A stretch of 64,000 bases of DNA from Phorcus lineatus (lineage: Eukaryota > Mollusca > Gastropoda > Trochida > Trochidae), in NCBI GenBank assembly GCA_921293015.1, contig OV121088.1, positions 3,286,001-3,350,000 on the forward strand. Direction: 5' to 3'. Below the pieces are notes generated by a model. That model ran no database searches and had not been told where the DNA came from. It saw nothing but the letters and a program-made list of their open reading frames with translations. Numbering within the stretch: position 1 is the stretch's first letter; each line of letters begins with the position of its first letter. A program made the position numbers and the translations under genes. This document shows positions 1 to 10,424 of this stretch, one piece after another.

Positions 1-240
1 AGCCAGAGAAATATTTACATTAATTCTCTCTCCATCAGTAAAACACCTTGATTAGTCACCTATAAGCTATCAGCCGGTGAAATATTTACATTAATTCTCT
101 CTCTATCAGTAAAACCTTGATTAGTCACCTATAAGCTATCAGCCAGTGAAATATTTACATTCATTCTCTTTCGATCAGTAAAACACCTTGATTAGTCACC
201 TATAAGCTATCAGCCAGTGAAATATTTACATTAATTCTTT
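1..240. repeat. tandem repeat, about 70-bp unit, 3.4 copies
   Basis: Units begin with AGCCAGAG or AGCCRGTG followed by AAATATTTAC at 1, 72, 141 and 212. Each carries a TCAGTAAAACACCTTG-like core and ends in CCTATAAGCTATC. The copies differ by a few substitutions and 2-bp indels. The array probably continues beyond the left edge of the window. No coding potential is seen. Confidence 0.9.
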
Positions 241-600
241 ACAAATGTAGAAGCCTTTTAGATTAAATAAAGAATTTTGCTTTAGGATGGCAATAAATGT
301 AAAACAAACAAAAAGATTTCTCGTTTCATGAAAATAAGTCATGTGTTTCTGTCATCATCTTTCCCAATCTTTTATATTACTGAAAAATGATTATATATAA
401 AATTAGGGGGTTGTCTTATATAAAAGGTATATGATTTTGACTGCAATTTTTGGGGCTGAGAAAGGGGGTCGACTTATACACTGTTATATACGGTATATAA
501 ATCTATGGTGGTCATCTTGTTATTATCAACTGACACCTGTGTTATATTTAACAAATGAATAGTTAAGTGTCCTTGATGGGAATTAAGAAGAAATATACAA
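241..600. other. AT-rich non-coding stretch
   Basis: I see no gene here. A GGGGGTCGACTTATACA-like phrase at about 465-481 with a similar GGGGGTTGTCTTATAT at about 406-421 suggests decayed transposon sequence, but no ends can be drawn. Confidence 0.5.
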
Positions 601-772
601 AAGGAAGACAAGATTTTCTGGATAACAACTTCTTTGTTGTGATATTCACAACATTTTGCTTCATCAGGTGGATGAAATATAGCATCCCACCTGATGAAGG
701 GGCAAGCATATACTCAGAAACGAGTTGAATTTCACAATAAAGAAGTTCTTATCCAAAAATCTCGTCTTCCTT
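601..772. repeat. inverted repeat resembling Penelope-like/hammerhead termini
   Basis: Arms at about 601-671 and 687-772 are imperfect reverse complements. Both share CCACCTGATGAAG, an ACAAYAAAGAAGTT-like block, TATCC and GTCTTCCTT. The right arm has CTGATGA at 691-697 and GAAAC from 717, the two conserved boxes of a hammerhead ribozyme core. It also has the AAAGAAGTT tail phrase that I associate with Penelope-like element ends. A related tail recurs at about 40290-40340. The intervening stem II does not pair convincingly, so activity is not claimed. Confidence 0.5.
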
Positions 773-1410
773 ATAAAAGTATTGACCAGGCTGTTTTACT
801 GATAAGTGCTACTTTTCAGGTTTTCAATCCACACAGAGAATTTGGCATGAAATAATATGATATTGATTATGAAACTATAATGAGAGAAATCGTCAAGAAA
901 AATTATTGTGCCTTCCTTTTCATCTATGCATAGCATATTTACATATTGCTTGATACAACATTTTGATGTACCTATTTCAATAAATTTGAATATCAACAGA
1001 TTTGAATTTTAGATTGAACATACTGCAACACAAATCTGACAATCAAAATGTTTTGTCAGACAACCATACCTTTTACTAGCCGGAGACTTCCAAGCATTTC
1101 TAGTTCTAGGACCAACTTTGAAATACCAAAGATCCCAACATCTCTTCTCTTTATTTCAACATCAGAGGTCAACCACTGAGTTCAGATATGAATCTCACAA
1201 TGAAAAATGATGCAAATCAATCATATGAAAGACAATAGAACACAAATGAAGAGCCTATTACAGACAGTTCCTGCTGTCAGAGTTCAAGTGAGAGTTAGGA
1301 TGGAGGGGAGAGAAGTTGTTAGACAGACAGACAGATGAATGGAGGGAGGAAAGATGGGAGGGAGAGACAGACACAGAGAGAGAGAAAGACAGAGGCAGTA
1401 GGGAGAAAGA
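773..1410. other. non-coding stretch
   Basis: A short open frame exists on the minus strand near 796-996, but it has no recognisable domain, no splice context and AT-driven composition. I see nothing else. Confidence 0.5.
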
Positions 1411-1595
<185 letters not shown>

Positions 1596-2449
1596 CAGGG
1601 TGGGTGAGTAGGACATTACATGCTTCCAGCAATGTTTTGTTATTTAACACATCTAGGCAGACAGAAGAAGACAGAGAAAGAGGAATAAAGGATAAGAGAC
1701 AATGACAATTCAAATATGAGTGTAAAAGTAAACAAACATAAAAGAGAGAAAGGCTTAGAACAGGATAGAGAAATATGCTCAAAGAGAGAAAGATGAAAAG
1801 GAGAAAGAAGTGATAGATAAAAGTAGTCATGATGACCAAACTCTTAACACGTAACACATCAAATCTACATTCCCCATACATTAATCTATCGTTGGGTCAA
1901 TACCTGGCCGTCATACCTTACCTGACAGATACGACAGCTACCTGACAACTTACCTGACATCTCTGACATACCTCCACACCTGACTGCATGGCCATGGACA
2001 TTCAATAATTATAGCTAATACTGACACATAGCTGGTTGATAATTATGATAAAAAATATTTATGATACAGTGACCATGATTATGTAAAGTTGTCAATTTGA
2101 CACTTCAAAGGGCAAAAAATACAAAATGTGTATCTTTTATGATGCACAAAAGGGTCTCTTAAACTGTTCATGACTACATTGAAAACCTAAATTTTCAGAA
2201 AAATATTGATTTCGAACTTATCTATTGATTCAGTAATCTACATTCAACTGTTCCTTTATTTTCAATATGTTGTGAATCACCGATGATAAAAATAATATAA
2301 TGTAACTGCTTTCATATTTCCCTGAGAGGGAAAATATATTACCTAGTTAATTGTTTCAATATTCTTTGAACGATTAGCACAAAACAAGTCTCCTGATTAA
2401 CCATTGACCTAAGACTGTTTCCTGTAATTCAAGTGTTAAGTGGTATTTA
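1596..2449. other. non-coding stretch
   Basis: Purine-rich decay of the microsatellite is followed by AT-rich unique sequence. A short ACCTGACA-type repeat sits at about 1916-1985. No gene seen. Confidence 0.5.
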
Positions 2450-2862
2450 TATAAATATAAATATATATGTATATGTATGTGTATGTGTATTTGTATGTGT
2501 ATTTGTATGTGTATGTGTGTGTATGTATATGTGTATGTATATGTATGTTTATGTGTATGTGTATAAGTATATGTATGCGTATATGTATATGTATGCGTAT
2601 GTGTATATGTATATGTATGCATATATGTATATGTATGCGTATATGTATGTGTATATGTATGCATATATGTATATGTATGCGTATGTGTATATGTATGTGT
2701 ATATGTATGCTTATGTTTATGTGTTTGTGTATATGTATGTGTATATGTATGCGTATGTTTATGTGTATATGTATGTGTGTATGTATGTGTATATGTATGC
2801 GTATGTTTATGTGTTTGTGTATATGTATGTGTATGTGTATATGTGTGTGTATATATATATAT
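2450..2862. repeat. GTAT/GTATAT microsatellite
   Basis: Roughly 410 bp of interspersed GTATGT, ATGTAT and GTTTAT units with periodic GC interruptions (ATGTATGCGTAT). It opens Tyr/Val/Met and Thr/His frames of up to about 180 codons on both strands, which I regard as artefacts. Confidence 0.95.
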
Positions 2863-2905
2863 CACTGTTGAAAAGACTTGTAAACAAGTCGAAATGCGAC
2901 GCATC
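2863..2905 (+). ncRNA. degenerate hammerhead-like hairpin motif
   Basis: The sequence shows CTGTTGA at 2865-2871, then a perfect 6-bp stem GACTTG/CAAGTC (2875-2880 with 2885-2890) closed by TAAA, then GAAA at 2891-2894. This resembles the hammerhead layout CTGATGA, stem II, GAAA, with a change in the first box and extra A residues before the stem. It sits directly after a microsatellite, as retroelement ends often do. Probably an inactive relic; the resemblance could be fortuitous. Confidence 0.3.
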
Positions 2906-5634
2906 CAGTCATCATTTAAATGATATCTACAGCAAGTGTTGTCTGAAGTATTTCATTTTTTCAAATATATATATATATATATAAAATCTACAAACCCATT
3001 GAGAATTCTCCTTAACATCAAACAAAGCATTGCATGATGACAGATATATAGATTCTGGTAACATTTCATATAAAACATAGCAAATACTAGATTAACATAC
3101 CATTTTACGCTTAATTATATGGTACATAACCAAAAATGTAATGGTCACAAAAAAATTCTAAAAATGAATTATATAATGCCAAAAATCATTGTTGACTGCC
3201 ATACCATATGCACATTAAGATCCAAAAACACAATTGTATTGTATACATTATATGACTTCACTCAGTTTGTGCTGTACCATGATCAAAAACATATGCTGCA
3301 GGTAAATTTGAAAGATTCAGCTCATTGTGAAGAGAATGTATTTAGACTGAGGTTAGCATATAAAACTTAATGCTGTGCTGATTGTTAACAAACAGGTCGG
3401 ATACTCCCAAAGGTTTTGAGAAGGTTTCAATCAGTGTTCAATGATTTTATCTTTTTGAGAAAGAATTTTGTAAGTACATAAGAAATAAATAATTATTTTT
3501 CCATCCATTTCATCAAAAAAATATGTTTGGAAATAATTATGTTAATTGCTTTAAATTTGAACTGAGACCATTATATATTCTTTATTTCAATCTTTAATGA
3601 AAAGGGAGCTGTATGGGTTTGCAATAAGCATGATATAGTAATTTCTGACCGAAGTACAACAGTTGTATTGTAATCTAATGATGACTCACAACGTCATGTT
3701 GATTGTAATAATGACACCACACCATTGAACTGATGACACCATACCATTGTCTTGATGACACCATACCATTGAACTGATGACAGCATATCATTGTGCCAGT
3801 GATATCATCATCTTTGTATAATATCCAGTGATGAATAAAAATTTCTCACTGCAGTGAATGGACACTCTTCTAAGACAGGACTCTCTTCTAAGACAGGACT
3901 CTCTTCCAAGAAGACTCAGGAAGTTTGATTCTTATCACATAAAACAAAATGAAAATTATCTTCTTTTTCTCTTTGATCATAATTCAAACCAAACTAGGAA
4001 AGATCATGAAGTATAGACACTATATTTCAAACATAAACTGGTTAGCTTTACCCACAAGGAGAAGGTCCTCAGATGCTGGTGATTATAACATTATAACACA
4101 TGCCAGATGAAGGTGAATCACATAAACATACAATTACAGCATGATAAACCTCAAGGGTGGTTTCCTTCCCAAATATACACTTATAACATTCACACCACTG
4201 CCTGTTCTGTAATAGCTGAATAATTACACAATGGACTGTGACTAATTTAAGTGACTCTGTAACATCAGCATTATGACATATATGACAAAGCTAAATGAAT
4301 GAAGAAATGAATGAATGAAGGAATAAACTGTTATGTCACAGCAAAATATCTGAGGTTTTATTGCAACTCTTACCATAAACTTTATAATTGTTATATATAT
4401 AATAGATATTGATAACATAATTTTCACAATTGTTACTCTACTTTTCATTGAATAGGTAATATTATTTGAAATAATTGTTAGAATGAAATCATTCTTGTAA
4501 AATAGATCTATAAGTTAACTTCACTAGCATATGCAATAATATCAAAGTGACAAAGAATATTCATTTTTGGTAAGTGCCACAATATCATAAGTATATTTTT
4601 AAGTTCAAATCAAATAATATATTCACAGAAAGATGTCAAGATATGACATGTTCCTGACTCAATTGATAATTGAAAAAAAAGCCTTCTTTAATGTTAAAAG
4701 CTGAAAATTCCTTATGACAATTACATAAACACTAGATAGACGTTTTTCTTCAGAAAACTTTCCAAAATTACATGCGACTTTTTGGAGAGTGCCAGTTGTT
4801 GTACACTGTTGACTTTTTTTTATTAATCATCGTGACATTTTTAGTGTCAATTTACGAAACCATTAAGCATCAAATCAGCTTTAGTCAGTACTTCTCCATT
4901 GAAAAAACACTACTGATGATGTTTGACATACCTGAAACATCAACAGTGTTTGTCCTTTTAACATGTCCATTCATATGTCAAACATGTGAAGCAGGACTTT
5001 CCAGACATTAACTTATTTCATTGTGAAAAAATAATGTATTTACCAACCTACCTATATGAAATATATACTAATTTCAGGTTATCCAAATTTTAAATGAATC
5101 AAACAATTGATTTGACAAGACTAATGGAAATTTACCAACTAATACAAAGAATGAATTACATTTCAAATTAAATGCCAAATAAGAAGGTCGTTGTTAAAAT
5201 CTGATTTGTTTCAACATCCTTATAACAAAAAAACTTTAATTAAAACGTTAACTCTTATCATGCCAAAAGCAAAGTTTGTTCCCAATTAACACATTAATAT
5301 CCTATCTTTAGAAAAACAATTTTCACAGTTTTAATTTGAAATTTGTTTTCAATTATTGACCTTTTATTAAAGACTTGAGATAAACATTTAAAGAATAAGT
5401 GTTAATGGTATGAAGGAAATTGTTTCAACAGACACACAACTTTGTTTCATTCCATAAAGAAAAATTGGAAAATTCAAAATTCAGAGGGTAGAATTTGTAG
5501 AAGATCTTCTATAGACAATAAATGATTGAATTGTGTTGTCAACATATCTTTACAAGAAGTAATCACAACAAACAACAACATATCCTTACAGAATTGGAAA
5601 TAAGAACTTCACTAGTTTTGGTATAGGAACTTAC
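2906..5634. other. AT-rich non-coding region
   Basis: Contains an AT run near 2966-2982, small ATGA repeats near 4290-4320 and short AT-driven open frames without domain or splice context. No gene recognised. If the candidate exon at 5635-5704 is real, this could be intron of a minus-strand gene. Confidence 0.5.
3709..3795. repeat. short tandem repeat, about 24-bp unit
   Basis: Three to four copies of GATGACACCATACCATTG with variable linkers (GAACT or TCTT). The last copy is degenerate (GATGACAGCATATCATTG). Confidence 0.75.
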
Positions 5635-5704
5635 CATAAGTAGGCATTATTGTATCCATAAATGATTTTCTGTTCTTTTTCGTAGTGGCCCTCCTATCAC
5701 GCAT
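5635..5704 (-). CDS. possible first coding exon, minus strand
   Basis: On the minus strand an ATG at 5702-5704 opens 23 codons reading MRDRRATTKKNRKSFMDTIM and three further residues, ending in a good donor (G|GTAAGTTC) at 5635/5634 in phase 1. The basic start and the clean donor look like a genuine 5' exon. The downstream exons would lie at lower coordinates or beyond the left edge, and I could not identify any of them. No protein family is recognised. An ATG followed by 70 open bases can also arise by chance in this composition. Confidence 0.35.
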
Positions 5705-8666
5705 ACTGTAGGACTTAGAATCTCTCACAAGCCACATCGATAACAACGGAGTAATCCAAGGACTAGTTCTAAATTTATCTCCTTTGTGTTATATGAAAAA
5801 TAGCCACTAAGTAGTGGAAGCCAGGCTCCCAACACGAAATGAAAACAGTTTCAGATGGTGAGACAATGCGTATATGCCATAACACAATGTCGTGACAAGA
5901 CCTTTCCTCGGCGGATTACTCCTTTGACATGAGATAACGAAAAGAGTCTAAAACTTCCAAACTAAGTGATAAGGCGTGTTTCTACCTGCGGGTAAATTGC
6001 TTAATGGGATGGTAGGGTTAGTTAATGAGCAATTGATGAGCTTGGTTGTTAATTACATGCAATACATTACCTGACAATCACTCTGTCAACTTCGTATGTG
6101 ATCACTTCCGATCTGCGATTTACTTCCTTGTTTGGGACACTTGTTGATTATTTAGAGTTACCTCCCTTGGCGAATGGTAAGCGGCACAGCGTCAAATCGA
6201 ATATTGGTTCTACTTTCGGTTTTCTCTGCTTAACGCTACCACCTTTGTGTGGATCGAGTGAAGAATTAACAACGATCCTTGTAACAAAGTTACACATACT
6301 GAGAAACCACAATTTAAAAAGAATTGTTCCAATGATTATAGTTTGATTTTTCAACCACTTTATGAACTTAAAGTTGTATATAGAACCATATATATATAAT
6401 TGTAAAAAAACTAAGCACCGCAATTGATGTAGAAAACGAACCACGGTTTTTCACAGAATTCCAAAACTTAAGAAATAATCTAAGTATACATTATATAAAA
6501 GATGAATTCATGTGGAGGAAATACGTTTGGTAAAATTAGGGGGTATCGAAAATAAAAAAGATTTTTTTCTTCAAGAAGGATCTTGGTGATCAAGTCTAAA
6601 TTTGTGTTAAGATGGGCTATCACGATGCTGCAAACTTCTAAATTAGCCGGCTGTGTTTACTGGACGTGCCAACTGAGTGAAATGTCTCCCTGTGTCTCTC
6701 TTTGTCTCAGTCCTTGTTTACTCGCAACTCTCCTTGTTCGCTCTTAGACCCTCGTGTGTCACATTTTTCTTTTAGATATTCGAAACTTGTCAGCAAAAAT
6801 GTAGATTAAAATTGGTGAGAATGAAACATCCAGTGATTATAAAGGGAAGGTAGCACGTTTTCAAGAATATGCATTTCGCATTAGATATAAAGAAAACATT
6901 TCTTGGTAAGTATCTGAAATATCCAATTTCACAATACATTTTTGTTAATTTTATGTCATCAACAGATAAAGATGTTATAAACAATTTATGCCTATTTTTA
7001 TAGCAAGTTAGGAAATGAAGAAAACAGTTTTTCTATTAAGCTCATGCTATATTCACCTGCTTATTATTGTATTAAGGGCCAGTTGTCTTTTACTGAATAA
7101 AGTGTTTGTCTGTACTGTCTGTCTTTAAGAGGAAAGGGGAATTCTTCAAGTCGTTCTCTTAGTGAACTATTAACAACACCATCCGAATGGAAAAATTGCT
7201 GCAACTGTCAGAGTTATTCCTCCAATTCGGGCAGCTTTTCATATTGACATGGCGTAACCTTAAAATGCGAGTCTCGGGTGAGTTTGCTCCAAATGTGTCT
7301 TCGTTTTGCTTTTCATCTACATTCAATGGATGTGAAAAACACATTTAATACTTGATAGGCATGAATATCACAAAACCCTTTGCTATTCAAATGATAAAAG
7401 TGTCGGCGATCTCACTTAACGGAAACAGCGTTTAAAAAAACACGAATTTCCCCGATGGAATGCGTGACGTCATCTGTTGAATACACATAGACTCTGCCGT
7501 ATCTTTAACACTGTTAGATATGTAAATACGGGATTTTATGAGACATACCAGTCGACAATTTCATATAAAACTGGCGTGACAAATTCATATGAATTTCTGA
7601 TAACATTGACGATTAAAGTTGTCAATTGCATAACTCGGAAGTGAATCTTTTCAAACTGTAATCCAAAAGTTAAACGATGCTAGTTTCAATCGAGTCAACA
7701 TTGGGAAATAACGTATTTTTACAAATTCCCTCACCAAAGTATGCGTAGACGATGATTAAAACAAATATTTTTTATGTTACTGCTTATGTTGCGTTTGATT
7801 TCGCGAAATAACGCTCGGTTACGTAAGTCTATTTCCGCGTACACTACAGCTATATAGGGGAGTGTGGAGTGATTTATTGTATCGTTGACAGGTTCAATAT
7901 GAAATTATTAGCCATATATTCATTAAGAAATTGATTATTTTTTATCATATAATTTGTGTATTCTAACCTCTAGTCAAGTGTTTATGATTCCTTCAAATTA
8001 GTGATTATGAATATATACTAAGTGATACTAAAATATTATATGTTAAACATATTCAGAAATTTATTGAAGATATCCACGTTTTAGGATATGAACAGGGAAT
8101 TTTCTGTTTATATAGGATTGCAATATCGCTCTGAGGGGAGGTAAAGAACACAGAAGTTTGAGGATGTTTGTTAAGCCTCAGATAACCGGACCTCACAGTG
8201 ATGAAAACGGAAAAACATACCTCCTTTACACGGAAGATATATCCAAAAACGAACTGTGGCGGTTTGAAGCAGAGGAAACAAGCTCTAAAAAAGGTTCGTG
8301 CACATGAAAACACTGGCACCAAATACCGTTGTTATGTCAGAGTATTCCAAAATTACATATCATTGTGGTGAGGGCAGACATGTGACGTGTCTACCGAATG
8401 CCAAATCTTTACTTGAAAAGTTAATGTTTATTTTAACATAATAAACTCATTGAAAAAAAAAGAAACTGTCCATGTACTTAAAGGAGTCAAAATTGAAGTA
8501 GTAAACTCGTCAACATTATTAGCATATTCTTAAACTTTCGCTCGTTAAAAGTTTTGACCAGTCAGTGTTTTATATGAATATGCAATAAAACGCCGTTCAA
8601 TAGACTGATTTAGTTTTGTTTGTACAGTGAGGATAACAAATAAACTTCTATTCCATTTCTGTACAG
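5705..8666. other. non-coding region
   Basis: Mostly unique AT-rich sequence with short open frames, none with a recognisable domain. If the exon at 5635-5704 is real, the less AT-rich stretch 5705-5990 could be its 5' untranslated region and promoter. Nothing else identified. Confidence 0.5.
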
Positions 8667-8857
8667 GTCACACAAGTGAGGCCGTCCGGCCTTATAAACA
8701 TACTTCAGGTGTGCAGAAGTCGACTCTGTCTGATGTGCTCACCTCGGCGCCATTGAAATATCTGAAGAGCGAAACTACAACCTCAAGAAGCGCAGTAGAC
8801 ACACGCGAGAAGACTACTGATTCAGAAGCCGTTGGATCAACTAAATCAACGACATAG
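8667..8857 (+). CDS. possible terminal coding exon, Ser/Thr-rich
   Basis: A pyrimidine-rich acceptor ending TGTACAG at 8666 is followed by an open frame reading GHTSEAVRPYKHTSG and continuing as a Ser/Thr/Lys/Glu-rich tail to TAG at 8855-8857. An AATAAA-like signal lies about 45 bases downstream. Composition is less AT-biased than the flanks, which is why I list it. No upstream exon was found, the family is unrecognised, and the tail would be low-complexity and probably disordered. It may be an orphan exon or chance. Confidence 0.25.
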
Positions 8858-9198
8858 CCGACAGTCGTCTTTAATTTCAATATTTCCTAATCTTGAAGGT
8901 AAGAAATAAACCACTATCTCTTTCAGTTTTTTTTTATTCACAAGTATAGCATTCTTTTCCGTAAAAATCTACTTTCTGTGACATTTAATCCGAATTCTGC
9001 AAAATGTCCAAGGAATATTCTGGAATGTCCTAGGGGTTTTCTAGAATGCCCCAGGGATAAGGATACATAAAACTCTCATGATATACTTTACACGAATAAT
9101 ACATAATGATTATGTTTGTCCCCTAGTTATCTTCTATCTTTGATTATACAATGGCGAAGCGTCGATGGCTGAATTGGAAGGCTATTAGAAAATCAAGC

Positions 9199-9596
9199 CT
9201 GGTGATTTCTTCACTTTCTAAGTGTGTTGGTTCCCAACTCCGCAACAAGGTGAGGTGATTCAACGCCACTTTCAAGAGTATTTCACTTACATCGCTTACA
9301 TCGGCTGCTAGTATTATTGCAGGGAGAGACCCCTATGGCTATGCATTGCAATGAAACCTGCGAGCATCGGCTGGAACTAGCGAACTATAGGTGATATTAC
9401 GCTAAAATTCACTGTAGCATTACATCCAATCCTTACTGCGAGTAGAACCGTTCTGTACTGCAGACAAAGTTGCCGAGCCCCTGGCGGGATTCGAAGCACG
9501 GACTTTTTGATCCGAAACCGAACGCGCCAACCACTGCGCTATCCCGCCTCCGTGCGGGTTGGAACCAACACACTTAGACTTACAAGACATCACCAG
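9199..9596. mobile_element. composite repeat: SINE between inverted repeats
   Basis: Terminal arms of about 43 bp (9199-9243 and 9552-9596) are inverted copies sharing CTGGTGAT, TCTAAGTGTGTTGGTTCC and an imperfect AACYC-CGC end. Between them lies a SINE-like body. The segment about 9316-9470 recurs at 49372-49482 (continuing after 50102) and, inverted, at about 55690-55868. The right internal end carries a tRNA-like head on the minus strand. Either a SINE inserted in a small foldback or MITE, or the SINE and arms form one unit. Confidence 0.65.
9483..9548 (-). other. tRNA-like SINE head
   Basis: Read on the minus strand, GGCGGGA at the 5' end and TCCCGCC at the 3' end are complementary. TAGCGCAGTGG matches the A box and GCTTCGAATCC the B box of an RNA polymerase III promoter. 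D-arm halves GCGC/GCGC pair. At about 66 nt with a poor T-arm it is too short and irregular for a working tRNA. It is better read as the promoter head of a tRNA-derived SINE. Confidence 0.6.
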
Positions 9597-10367
9597 TATA
9601 ATCGAAGATAAAGTGATACATGAGATAATGTGTAAACTTCATTTTATAAAGAGATAGCAAGCGCCAAATTACCTTTAAGTTAGAAGCAAAAACTGCCATT
9701 GAAGTTCCTTCTCCAGTTCGTCTTCATACACGGACATTGACACATATTACAGAAGGAAAAGACAAAATGCACTGTTCATCCCCTCTACAACTAGTGCGTT
9801 AAGAGCGTGCACGTTTCACACGCTTACTTCACGAGTTAACAAATCAATCTTTTCCTGCAGGAAAAATCTATATCACTGAGCATGAAGAGGACGTGACATG
9901 CCTTCCTAACTAACTTTTATTTCTTTCGGTATATACTTTGCATGACATGTTCGAGCTGACATCAAGTTCGTGTTATCAACTGTTTTATACAGTTTAAAAA
10001 GGTTTGGCAGATGTAAGAATTATTTCATCATTAAAACGTGCAGTACGATGTGCATTATTATAGATATCACTACTTGCAGAGTATTTTTGTTAGCAAAGCA
10101 ACGCCTAAATTGATAAAATATGTCGTTCAAATAATATAGGTTTGAAAATTACCACAAAGTTTATTAAACATACTCTCACGTTTATCAACCTGTAAATGAA
10201 AGAAAAACGTTCACCATTGTCTTCAGACCATTGAGAGTAAATCTAGTTTCTTGCCAAGCTACTTTTTGTAAATATCACTTTGTTCACAGAAACTCGTGTT
10301 AATTTCATGCACGAGATGCGCATGCACACGCCGACCTATATCAATCAGGTGTTGGTTTCAGAGGACC

Positions 10368-10424
10368 ATGGGCTCTCTATGTATATTTCTTCTCCTTTGC
10401 TTTATGTGTGATTGTAACACAGCT
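10368..10424 (+). CDS. astacin gene exon 1: signal peptide
   Basis: Encodes exactly MGSLCIFLLLCFMCDCNTA and ends at the donor GCT|GTAAGT in phase 0. An upstream in-frame extension exists only from a GTG, so the ATG at 10368 is the natural start. The signal peptide is on its own exon, separated by a 2.2-kb intron from the propeptide. Confidence 0.8.

Noticed and set aside
2374-2984. Tyr/Val/Met and Thr/His frames of up to 183 codons
   Set aside because: Translation of the GTAT microsatellite on both strands.
9483-9548. Considered as a functional tRNA gene
   Set aside because: Only about 66 nt, the T arm does not pair properly, and related sequence recurs as a dispersed repeat; better a SINE head.
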